DNA of 64,000 nt, taken from positions 5,704,001 to 5,768,000 of the forward strand of contig OX579637.1 in the NCBI GenBank assembly GCA_951230915.1, read 5' to 3'. Source of the stretch: Antitrichia curtipendula (taxonomy: Eukaryota > Streptophyta > Bryopsida > Hypnales > Leucodontaceae). The notes below the pieces were generated by a model. That model was not told the DNA's origin, searched no databases, and worked only from the letters and a program-made list of their open reading frames with translations. Of the stretch, positions 38,690 through 48,689 are shown piece after piece. How positions within the stretch are numbered: position 1 is the first letter of the stretch; each line of letters opens with the position of its first letter. The position numbers and the translations under genes were made by a program.

Positions 38690-40654
38690 AACCCATTTTT
38701 TTGGGAAAGCAATGATCTTGAAGATGCAACCAGTCCGGATCCTGGCAACGCCGTTCAGGGTTTTAGTGCCAGTCCAGGTAATTTTGAGCCACCATCCAAA
38801 ACATGTTGGAGTTGCAACAAAGAGGGTAGGGGAAAATTGCAACGTTACTGAATTTGCGGAGAGGGCCCCGCTCCATTAGGTGCGTATCATCCGGAACCGT
38901 CAACCTCGAGGGCGTCGCAAGGTGACTGTTTACAGGCGGACAAGCAAGAAGTGAAGCAACGTGCGCAAGCGAAGGCAGATGCATTGGCCGAATCTTGGCC
39001 GAAGATATCCAGAGCGGTGCACGGGCCCCCTCCCGATCTATTTTACCTTGTATTCATTTTACCAACGCTACTCGACTGGGACTACTACGGCCAGACAACT
39101 TTGGAATTCAAGTGGGACTTCGACAGGTCGTGGCTAAACCAAAAATTCCAAGCCAGTACGAGGGAATGCTCCATGTGGTGGTTGTGTGAGGCCAAGGTTA
39201 GATCTTCTGAAACCAAATACTTTGTGGCCCTTGTCCACCACACAAAGTTCATTCTCTTCATCATTGTTATTGTTGAGTACGGTATGGGTTCTCTCTCACA
39301 CTGTCCACCGTAGCCTTCCCGCTCGTTGAGGGCTCTTTTGGGCAATGCTGTAACCTCATTGGTAGAAACTCGTGTTGTTTGCCGCCTTAGTGTTTTGTTT
39401 GTTTATGTCTTCCTTGAAGTGCGACTCCTTCACACCTAGTCCAATCTTGTTGTCCTTTGCAGGAAGAGGATTACCCCGGAATCGCTGATGCCGTTGGCCG
39501 TGCTGTAAAATCCATATGCGCGTCGGTGAAGTATGACCAAGTCCCTCCCGATGTAGAGTTGCTTGCAAATTACCTGTAGTTCCTTCGCGACTCAGCCACG
39601 TACGAGGCCAGGTGTCAGTAGTCTACAACGGAGCTACGCTTGCGTCAAGAGCGTATTGTGCAAGAGATTGTGGACGCGTTCCGGCGAGACACTGCCTTCA
39701 GACGTGAGAGCTACCGCTGGGATTGGTGCCCAATCTGGTGGGTTGTCTCTGCGCCAATGGTCTGCTAGCGGCTTCCGCCCTTGCCCTAGCGCCACAACGG
39801 TACGGTACTCTCTCCCTCTCAGTCCTTTACTTCTGTCATTTTTTGATTTATGGATGCGGATCTCACTTCTGGTGTGTTTTTGAGCTGTACACTCGACTAA
39901 GTAATTTCTTGTGTGTTTCAGAGGACGAGGCAGACGTGGTCTGCCGCATACTGCTATCCAAGAGAGTTCCCGGTACGAGGGCCCCGCATTTCGTCAAGGT
40001 ACTCCGGCTCGCCATGAACTCTGCCTTTGGGCGTTTGAGGCTATTGACATGCCCTCTATTTGGTGTCACACGTCTGGTGGTGCGGGATATCTACAGAAAT
40101 GAGGCCGCCATCCTGTAAGCGGTGACCTTGTTCTCTGTCGAAGCACCTTTTTGCTTAGTGGGCATGAAGGAAGGCGAGACAAAGATCATCCACGCTCAAT
40201 TGATCAGGGATGCACAGCTGGCTGCTGAAGGCAAGGGGGACAGTGTGCTAGACCTGGTCGTGCATTGGGCGGAGAATGTCCGAGTGTGGGCATTACAGGA
40301 TTTGGCGCTCCATCACCCCTCCGCATTTCTCACTTCTTGGAGAAGTACTGATCCCGAACATTGGACCGAGCAGTTTCACATTTGGAGAAAGTGCCTGAGA
40401 GCCCGTGAAGACTTTGACCTTGGCTGGCGGAGACCCGTCGACAAATCAAGGAATTGGTGCAGTCGTTGGACGTGGCCATTGAGGACGACGGCAAGGCGTC
40501 TTGGCGGATCCAAGTTGGGAACATTGTTCCAAACGAGATAGCTCGCCTTCAGGTGGATTTGCACAGATTGCTCCAAGATGAAGTTGCGGCATCAGAGCAA
40601 AAAGTGGTGTTTGTAGGCGTCCCTAAACAGTTGGCGACGGATCCGGAACACTGA
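38690..40654 (+). pseudogene. Broken middle section of the Ulp1-type ORF
   Basis: Coding-like blocks in changing frames. A Cys-containing phrase (CWSCNKEGRGKLQRY) lies at about 38800, and 38951-39313 is followed by LRPDNFGIQVGLRQVV in another frame at about 39075. A probable exon EEDYPGIADAVGRAVKSICA runs from about 39464 after TTGCAG. EDEADVVCRILLSKRVPGTR follows from about 39923, and a helical, charged region at 40122-40654 ends LQVDLHRLLQDEVAASEQKV. Some breaks may be introns, but stops inside the blocks show decay. No domain is identified. Position and composition fit the long linker that precedes the protease in Ulp1-MULEs. Confidence 0.4.
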
Positions 40655-40679
40655 CAGTCCACCCAGTGTTCTAGATGCG

Positions 40680-41258
40680 GTGTTCCATGATGCAAGTGCC
40701 CAGTCTGGTCCGAATACGCCTAAACCTAAACCGACTGAAGCAGCGCTTATTGTTGCAGACACGGTGAAGTCATCATGCCCTGAGCCCTCGAGCCCTACAC
40801 CACATGTACTGGAGGTTACTGAAGGTCATTCCTCAGGCCCGATTGAAGTGTTTCATGACGCACTATTAAACGAGGGCTCGCTACCGATTTCACAGGTCTC
40901 TCCGCCACTCCGTATTGACGATATCCAGACACATGATCTGGACACTACCAATTTGGCCACTGTAGAGGACACTCCGTTGAATCGAGTGTCTGTTATTGGC
41001 TCGTCTTGCGGTTCAGGACCGCATGTAGTCAACCTCGTGGCCAGCACCCCTCGTAGCCTAGAAGAGGTATTTGAGGCCCTAATCAATACGGAAGACAACC
41101 CTTATGCCCTTCAAGAGGCGGACAGTGGTAACAGCGATGTGGAGCTCGCAAGCGCGGCAGAGGTTGTCCCCGACCCTAAAGGCAGGCCGAGGTCATCGGA
41201 AGAGCGTAACATACAAGCCTTTCCCGATTATCAAGCGTCAATCCAAGGCATGGGGTAG
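40680..41258 (+). pseudogene. Pro/Ser/Glu-rich linker before the Ulp1 domain
   Basis: An open stretch of 192 codons rich in Pro, Ser, Thr, Glu and Asp. Two phrases repeat: VFHDASAQSGPNTP and EVFHDALLNEGSLP, then EEVFEALINTEDNP, which suggests an internal repeat of about 60-80 residues. It ends with a stop at 41256 and is separated from the protease block by about 230 bp containing further stops. It is probably part of the same original protein. Confidence 0.45.
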
Positions 41259-41485
41259 ACTCAGCATCAAGCGGACATTCGTGATTTTACAAATTGAAGA
41301 GCTAATCCAGGCACTGCCTAGGTAATTGGCCCTAATCCTATGTCCTGCTTTGGATTTCAGACCGAACCTTCGAGTACATACATGACCTCGTGGCGTCGTC
41401 CTTCATACAAGCACCACTCACCTCTGCATGCAAGGCAGGGACGGAGGAGGCGCTTGTGAAGTAGGGCCGTCAGTACCTGGTCCCA

Positions 41486-42022
41486 TTGCACATCTACCAT
41501 AGTGTCATGGCGGATATGACGGTTCTCGTTCCCTACAATGTGGACGGGCATTGGTCATGGTTCATTTTGAGCAGTGACGGCGTCAAGCACCTTGATAGTG
41601 CGCAAATGCACACGTCGGCGGCGGATTTGGAGTACGTGCGTCGCATTCGCCATGTGTGGGAGATGCTGCACGAGCCACGGCTGACCTTGCCGACCGTGAA
41701 GGAAGACGTCCCTTGTCATCTCCAAACTGGGAATCATGAATGTGGGTTCTATGTGCTGCAAAACATTGAGTGCTTCCTCCGTGTTTTCTATGGCGAGGAT
41801 GTGATGACGGCAGGGTCCAATGCAGAGGAGCTGTTCAGATGCCAGATTGCATCCTCTGCAAAACTGCGTGACTTGCAGAAGAACGTTATCGTAGCTGTTG
41901 CAGATGAGCTGAGAGCCCCCTGTGTTACACAACCCTACAAGCCTACATTCCGGGTATCCTACTCCAAGAATGTGGACGATGACACTTCAGTGCTAGGTTT
42001 CACTCCTCCAAATCGGAAGTGA
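41486..42022 (+). pseudogene. Ulp1-like (C48) cysteine protease domain of the MULE
   Basis: A 178-codon open block with a complete C48 triad: His22 in DGHWSWFIL, Asp37 in KHLDSAQ, and Cys86 in NHECGFYVLQ, with the oxyanion Gln80 six residues before the Cys. Ulp1/SENP proteases remove SUMO from substrates. MULE-borne copies are widespread in plants, but their role in transposition is not established. The frame is coding-like 5' of the first ATG (YLVPLHIYHSVMADM), so the ATG here is internal. Upstream stops at about 41460 cut the domain from its N-terminal protein. The active site itself is intact. Confidence 0.75.
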
Positions 42023-43080
42023 GAGCATTTTTTGATGCTGGTATTTGGTTCCTTGTGTTGCCGTGGTTCCTTGTGCTGCCGCGGATCCCTTTGGTGTACA
42101 ATGTTTTAGACATCTATGGCCTATAAGACATTTCTTTTTGGTCTAATAGGTGTCCTTCAGATTTCCAGTTATTTTCTTAGACAGCTACTGCAAACCACGT
42201 GTATGTAGAATAATATGCCAAATTACATTTGAAGGCTTGATTTGGTAAATGGACACAGTGTTTCATGCATCATCCAAATTTAGACCTGGTCGGCAGGACT
42301 GTAGTACGACGCAGTGGTTCATTCGCAAAGTTACAGCTCATGCCGGTTCTATGTAATTATAATATGATTGTACCCCAACCCCAGGGTATGTATGCAGCTA
42401 AATTGTCAAAGTACATTTTGAAGCGGCATTGTTGATGAAGAATCAGACTGATTTGTGCATTGCTACACCTGACCTGTTCTAAAGCTGGATAATACGTAGG
42501 ACTCTCCTATTTCATAACTATGGATGTGATAAATTTAGCGTAACTTTGAATATTGGTTTGGACTCCAATCCAAATGTAGGACAATTCAGACGTGGAAGTG
42601 TATTGGAAGCCCTGACTGGAAAGCCTACTTACAGTGTTTCGTGCATTCTCAAAATGTGCACTTTGTCTCTGTTCTACAAACTACCGGATGAGTATTGCAC
42701 TCTAATTTCTACTAAGTAAGACATAATCCTAAGCTGAATTCACGGTACCCAGTATACATACAAAATTGACTGAAATGCTAGTAACATGAGTTGTCAGTGG
42801 AAAAAAGGCACCCCTCATTTTATAAGCATGCAAAGGGAACAACTCAAAAGAGGCAGGGAAATCAGAATTCATCCAAAGTCTTAGGATTTACCAAAGAAGT
42901 GGCTTCTGCCGTGGTCTCTAGTACCTTGATTGTATTACAAATCCGAAAAGCTACAATAGAGATCCATGTCCTAAAACTGAGAATGTTCCCAAAACACTAT
43001 GACCGATTTTCTTCAATGTCGTACGTTCCCTAGAGTCGCAATTTCATGACGAAGCATAATTTGCCCCTGGTTCCTGTCCA
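42023..43080. other. Spacer between the convergent MULE genes
   Basis: About 1.06 kb between the two stop codons. It is AT-richer than the genes and contains words such as TGTACAATGTTTTAG that could serve 3' ends. The ORF at 42791-43033 is not recognised. It probably holds the facing 3' UTRs and terminators of the protease and transposase genes. Confidence 0.5.
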
Positions 43081-44281
43081 TCAAGCCGGCGATTCTCCAT
43101 CCAAACATAGTCTTCTGTGAACTCCTGATCTTCTTCGGCCCTCAAGCATGTCCCTCAACCGTCCCAAGCCCATACCCAGCCCATCTTCTACATGCTGAAA
43201 CATTGGAGTGCACTTGATTGGGTGGAGGATCCCGGAATCAATATCGGCTTTTAAGGCCTTCATCTTTCCTTGTAAGCGGTGCAGATCAGTGTGCAGATGT
43301 TCCATCAGAATGTCGCTTTTGCTACTGAAATCCAGAATTTCTTGTGCTAAGATTGTTAGAGTAGTATGGCGGTCCATAGTGTTCCGTGATGCTTTGGGTC
43401 GGGTCTCGGTCCTACATCGATCCGGAGTCGTCTCTAAAACTTTATGCGGCACAACATTTTCAGTAGCGATTCTACCGTGTGCGGCCATTTCACTTGTACC
43501 TGCCACTCCTAATCCCTTTAATGCTCTACAAAACCTAGTAACAATCCCTTCCGCTACCTGTGGATGCATGAGTCTTAGGACTTTCACCTTGTGCTTGCAG
43601 GTGTTTCCTCGTTGTGCATGCACACAATTGCAAAAGGCCCACAATTCTCCTGGGTTCTGCACAACATATCGCAAATGCCGGTGTGTACAGGACGTAACAA
43701 ATGCCGATCCGCCCTTGACTTCCGGGAGTGTTACATTGATGTCAGGTATCTCCCGCGCTGAAATGAGAGCAGAAACAACTATGTCGAGCTCCTTTCGGTT
43801 GTCAACAAATCCGAACTGCTTGCGAACTCGGTTGTACCAATAGTGGGTGAGTACGTCACTTGTGAGGACGTGGATGCACCAGTCCACCCGACGCCCGGTC
43901 ATTCAACTTCTTTCTGCCTTCAGGACGGATTTCATGTATCCATGATAACTCTCTACCGCAGCATTAGTGTCTTGGCCGGCGTATGGCATATTGCAGTAGC
44001 CCACCATCCACATATGCACCTTCGGCAACCACTATTCCTTCACGTAATTCCGGAATTCGTTCGCAGTAGGGTGCATTGATTGCAACTGATGCAGTCTTCA
44101 AACAGCCCAATCCGGAGCCGCAACTCTAGTTTGCCTACTGCGGTCATACATGATTGAACATAGGCCCCTTAGAATGGACGCCCGTGCGTCACTATCTTGA
44201 ATTTTGATGCACGCCTACTTTTGCCACGCTCGATGCACGTGCCATAGGCACAAGAAGATGGCTGTGTTTGGCCACACCATT
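43081..44281 (-). pseudogene. MURA-type transposase, C-terminal exon with E residue and SWIM finger
   Basis: Reading down from the acceptor at 44282: the C-x2-H pair in FLCLWHVHRAW, then QDTNAAVESYHGYMK with the likely catalytic Glu, then the open block 43902-43081. That block has a SWIM zinc finger CNCVHAQRGNTCKH (C-x-C-x8-C-x-H). Four in-frame stops interrupt the first third (after RAWQK, PDWAV, NYVKE and KAERS). Some look like CGA to TGA or CAG to TAG changes. A leucine-rich helical tail follows the finger. The block 43902-43081 alone remains open but lacks a catalytic core. Confidence 0.8.
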
Positions 44282-44502
44282 CTAAAAAAGTGACAAGGAA
44301 GTTAGTGATTAAGCTAGTAGCTGTACTTAGACAGTTCAACGTGTTATGCTTTACACATTACATCTGGTAGGTGCTTCTATAATTGACCGCGGTTAGATCC
44401 TAAACTGTCTCTACCACTCGACCCTCATCACGGCCGTCTACAAAAACATGGCGGTGGTCAATGGTAATGAATCGTCAGACAGTGTGTCAAGGCGATATAT
44501 AC

Positions 44503-44702
44503 CTTAGGCTATTTATCTCTCCTGGCGTGCAATCCACAATGAAAGCATTTGGCTTCCAATTCAGCATTTCGCACCTCAATGCAACATCCAACGCCCGCAT
44601 CCAGGGAGTAAGATCCTCCTGCGCTGACCGCGATGTAATAACGAATGCCATTGGTATTCCGTTGTGCCATTCGTCAAACACCATGACCGTATATAGAAGA
44701 AA
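44503..44702 (-). pseudogene. MURA-type transposase exon with second catalytic Asp
   Basis: This exon is bounded by GT-AG introns at 44703-44918 and 44282-44502, both keeping frame with the neighbouring exons. It begins FLLYTVMVFDEWHNGIPMAF and carries the second Asp of the DDE triad in NAFIVDCTPGEINSL. It joins GTNENK upstream to FLLYTVM, and INSL to RMVWPNTAIFLCLWH downstream, exactly as in related plant MULE transposases. No stop lies inside it. Confidence 0.8.
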
Positions 44703-44918
44703 CTGCGAAAACGCCAAAATAGTGTTTTGCACATTAAGAACACTGAACACAAAACTGTAATCGTAAGATATCAAATGCACAATTAGATAGACTGCTAGAT
44801 TCATGCATAGCTGTCCGTAAACCCAAAACCAAATCTAAGCATAAGGCATGACCTGGACTACTGGCAGACCAATTTGAATGCCTTTCCTTCTCAGAAGCAG
44901 TGTTTCGATACCCTAAAC

Positions 44919-45374
44919 CTTATTCTCGTTAGTGCCAAAAGTGGCATCAATCGAGACACCATTTTCGTGGCCGAACTTCACCATCATTTTCCACTGCCAA
45001 GGTCTTTGAATCCCTAGAGTAAAAGGCATAGTTGAGTGCGTCAAAGCGCCTTGGGTGACCAGTCCAGTTTCTTGGTAAAAGAAAACACTGCCCCTATTCT
45101 GCTCTACCCACAGTTGCACACTTTTTGCATCATGAGAGTGCAACATGTATGTCTCCTGCGCCACCTTCGTTGCTAAATTCCTGACATCACGTTCATGTAG
45201 GAATATGTCCCTCAAAATGCCATTGCCAATGCTGAGGGAGTCCTGAATGTGCTTGGACATGACCTGCGGTACACTATATCCATCCCGTAGTAGTTCAAGA
45301 CAAATTCCTAGATTTCCGAAGACAAGTGCCATGTGAATGCACTTTGATCTCCCGCAAGTTCCAAACCATGGCAC
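44919..45374 (-). pseudogene. MURA-type transposase exon with first catalytic Asp
   Basis: Open from 45374 to the donor at 44919. It contains DGYSVPQVMSKHIQDSL, a helical stretch ending NRGSVFFYQETG, and MMVKFGHENGVSIDATFGTN, whose Asp is the first residue of the DDE triad. Its 5' edge overlaps the upstream block by 67 bp in another frame, so a frameshift lies at about 45308-45374. Its N-terminal ATG is therefore not a true start. Confidence 0.8.
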
Positions 45375-46554
45375 TGCATTCGGGCTTCATTTACATGTTC
45401 ACATTCATAGACTGTTATTTCCGTGACATGTGGGAGGAGATATAGTGACTTTACACTAAAGGATGCCTGGCATCCCCGCTTCAGGCCACTTCCCCACTGT
45501 TTCAAAGAATCTCGTGGCTTAAGTGCTACATCCCGTCGTCGTGGCCTATTAGTGGTCCTGCTTGGATTTCCCGACGGTTCTTCAGTGTTTTCCTGATCAA
45601 GTGGTGTTCTTTGCACACTGGTAGTTGTGTCAGCCTTAGTACTCTGTATGAGTGCATTCTGGTCAATCCTATTGCTTCCCACTTCAGGTACACACTCTCC
45701 GATTGGACAATGTTCTTCTACATCATTGTGCGTAACTGCAGACAAGTCCTGGTTATCGCAGTCCGGAGGGGGGCATTCAAGTTCTAGGAAGGCAGCTGGC
45801 AATGTTATGGGTGCCTTCTTGGAAGCCTTCGAGCGCTTGCACACAACCATTTTTGGTTTCCTTGGGAACTTGATGGCACTTGAAGCTTGCCAACGAAGTA
45901 TCTTTGATTCCACTGCAGTAAGAGGTACCTCAGAAGGCTCTGCGGCATTCGTTGGTAAATTCAGGTTTATATCTCGTCCTGCAAGTGTATCGGGCTTATC
46001 ACTTGAAGGAACATCTCTAGGACCGGTTGACAATAAGCTGGCTTCAGACATGGTTAGAACTCCAGTTTCCGCCGTGGGCGTCCACGCTGGAATCCAGTTT
46101 TGCGCTGAACCACTGGTACCAGTGTATCAATAGTGGTTCCAATTCTCTTGCAAGCGCTTTCTATGCTGAGGCCACGGATGGTGTCGCCTAATCGTTCAAC
46201 GTTCATTTGAATGGCAGCCGTAGACGGTGGAGGCTTCTTGGCAACGCGCGTTCGCTTGGGTTTATCAAAAGTAACTTCCACTCTGTTTGTTGCATTGGAC
46301 TTCTTTGTAGACCTTGTTTTCTTGTATTTTGGTGGCTGCACTTCCCCTTCCACGGGAGGACTTTTGTTTTTTCCTTTGCGTTTTGTCTTCGCAGCTCCAG
46401 CAACAGCAGCCTTCGATCTTTGCTTCCTAAGCAACACTGAGCTTACTGTCTTCACATTCGCTGAGTGGTCCTGTGGACCATATTGACAATGGTAGCTACA
46501 GGACGAAACATACATGCATACAACATTTTGAAACACTAAGTCAATGGGAGACAA
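45308..46554 (-). pseudogene. MURA-type transposase N-terminal DNA-binding region
   Basis: Two blocks in sequence. 46554-46054 is very basic (KTKRKGKNKSPPVEGE, RVAKKPPPSTAAI) and could be a nuclear and DNA-binding tail. 46051-45308 is acidic and Ser/Pro-rich, then ends GCQASFSVKSLYLLPHVTEI and YECEHVNEARMQCHG, the conserved Cys/His region that precedes the catalytic core in many MULE transposases. A stop (TAA at about 46054) separates the blocks, and a frameshift at about 45340 separates them from the catalytic exon. An acceptor TAG near 46504 probably starts the first exon after an intron. Confidence 0.6.
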
Positions 46555-46629
46555 AACGGAACATTGTCTTAATATGCAAGAAGCAAGACTGAATCCGAAA
46601 TGGACAGGAGGTAAGTGTAACGGAATCGC

Positions 46630-47054
46630 CTACCGTACAACTTCATTAGCAGTAGTTTCAGTTGCTAAGAATTTTTTATCGTCATTCGCTGGCTTTGTGC
46701 GTATTTTAACAAACTTGCACGTCACCCTGCCTTTCATATTCTCCATCCCCATGATAAAATCTGGGACCCTGCTGGTGGGGATGAAACATTGGTGGACCAC
46801 CACTTCCTTCTTACTGCCCTTCCATTGTCCTTGGCAGAGACGTCACGTTTTGCAAAGGGACCACAACAAGTCGTGCATGAAGATTGGCCCATGAGGCGGA
46901 AACTGCAGCTTTGATGTGACAAGGTCGAGCTGCACCTGCGATTGCACTTTCCCACGGCGTCGTGTTTTACACCTACATCGGTAGTCCACTTTGAATCGAT
47001 AGAAACATCTGTCAAATGATTACCTACTTTCGCTGCTGATTCAGTGCGCGCCAT
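46630..47054 (-). pseudogene. MURA-type transposase 5' exon(s)
   Basis: The first ATG at 47054 gives MARTESAAKVGNHLTDVS. In other frames downstream are LDLVTSKLQFPPHGPIFMHD and KKEVVVHQCFIPTSRVPDFI, running to ETTANEVVR before a GTAGGC donor at about 46635. Internal stops and frame changes show decay, although one may be an intron with the donor GTAGGT just after GCAGCGAAA. No domain is assigned. Confidence 0.45.
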
Positions 47055-47950
47055 GGAAGAATTACAAATCAGCTATATTCAATGCAAAGAAGGCAAGGCC
47101 TTCTAAGTCATACACAGCAATTTGCTTCAAATTTGCTAATACGTGCGAAATTGCTAATAACCAGAAATCCTCCTTTCAGCTCACGTGGACTAGGACCATG
47201 AAGTACACATTGTATACACGAAGAACCTTCAAATGCACACACTTAGGAGCCCGCATCCAAGCATTCTATAACTAAATCAGAAACATCACCCTAAACCTTC
47301 TAGAATTGCTAATTTGCAGTAGTGAAGAACACCACCATTACCCTAACCCTAACTAACACAACGAAGCGTAGTATGAAATGAAAAGCGGTGGATTCATGAA
47401 ATGTGCCCTGGCGCCACGACTTTCCACCGTAAACCCTGAAATGCACAGCTGCAAATTCAGCCCAAATGCCTGAAATGCCCAACCGCAAATTCACCCCAAA
47501 ATCCTTAAACACGCCTTCCAGTCCTTGGTTGTCTCTGCGCCAAACTCGAATCCTAAGGTAAACCCTAAACTGCAATGATGCAATCACCATCCAAAACCAT
47601 AGCGCCTCTATCAAATTGAGACTTAGTCGCAAAACCTGCAGTTGGCCACAAAACTTGGCTTGCACTGCCAAAGGAGACGCTCCTAAACCCTAACTTCTCG
47701 AAACCCTAGCCCCCGAAAACACAATTGATCGGTTTCCAACGGACACCAGTCCCGCCGAAAGACTGACCCACAAAAACTACCCACCTCCCCTAAATAGTCA
47801 AAAAGCGTTTTTAAAAATCATTGATGCATGCATGACATACATGACCCCATGCCATGCCTCTTTGAAACACAAGTTTCAAAACATTGTGATTTACCACTGT
47901 ATTCATTGCCGGGTAAATGGAGCGCGGTAAAAAAGTCTAACAGTCAGGCG
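47055..47950 (-). promoter_or_regulatory. Right arm and probable promoter of the MULE transposase
   Basis: GC-richer non-coding arm 5' of the transposase. On the minus strand it has many AGGGTTT/TTAGGG words (for example ACCCTAACCCTAAC on the plus strand near 47340), common in plant promoters of translation and cell-cycle genes. No TATA box can be fixed. The right limit of the element is uncertain between about 47820 and 48040. Confidence 0.4.
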
Positions 47951-48689
47951 GTGTGAGAATCGAGACAACCGGGACGACCGGTCTGTCGAGACGGAAGGAG
48001 TCAGAGCCATAAAGGGCCGCATTCTGAGGGGTGAGAAATAGTGAAACGCTTATGCCTTCACCAAATGAAGGGTGCATCCTTTGCAAATTCTTTATACAAT
48101 GTGCCATCATCTTGCCTTCGATCTCCTTCCTCATTGATAATTGTAGAAGTTGGCCAAAATCCATCTTGTAATGTCTTGTGCACCACAAATGGGGCATCAA
48201 GAGTGATTCTCATACTTTTCAATAATCTTTTAGGGGGTCATTCTTCCTCATTTGTTTGGTTGTTGTTTACGATTTTGCTCTAGTGTACAATGAAACCATC
48301 CAAACCCTTTTTGATCTCATCAAAAGAATGATTGATCACAAACTATAGTTGCCTCCCTACCAAATATACAATCCAGTAAAAACTAGTACAAAATGTATGC
48401 AAATTTGTACTAAATGGAGCCAAAATATCATTTATACCAAAATTCAATGTTGGCCCATCTAAATCAAAAGGTTTTTTCATAGTCTCAAATTTAAAATTAA
48501 TAAAAAATAATTTAAAGTCAAAATTAGACTCTCATTCAAAAATTATACATTTACTAGGATATTTTCTTATATAGGTCCTAAAGCACTAATTAAGTGCCTA
48601 GTCTAAGTACCTAAATGTTAGAATGAAACCCCAAACTAGGCAAAAAAAGTACAACAATGCTAAACATGAATCTATGACAGTACAAGCCT
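47951..48689. other. Spacer with no supported gene
   Basis: The first 90 bases are GC-rich (ACCGGGACGACCGGTC) and may still belong to the MULE. The rest is AT-rich. No coding signal was recognised. Confidence 0.5.

Larger units (their letters stand above)
34991..47950. mobile_element. Decayed Mutator-like element (MULE) carrying Ulp1
   Basis: About 13 kb of GC-richer DNA between AT-rich flanks with two convergent gene remnants: a Ulp1-protease ORF on + (36722-42022) and a MURA-type transposase on - (43081-47054). This layout fits Ulp1-carrying MULEs such as Kaonashi of Arabidopsis and CUMULE of melon. About 1.7 kb at the left end and about 0.9 kb at the right end are non-coding, with scattered AGGGTTT words. 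No terminal inverted repeat was found by eye, which could mean a non-TIR MULE, decay, or misplaced ends. The limits are where composition changes. Both genes have stops or frameshifts, so the element should not be able to move itself. Confidence 0.75.

Noticed and set aside
43208..43843. 211-codon plus-strand ORF
   Set aside because: It is the antisense of the transposase SWIM exon, whose motifs are clear.
47337..47356. Telomere-like ACCCTAACCCTAAC
   Set aside because: Only two units; more likely the AGGGTTT-type promoter words common in plants than an interstitial telomere.
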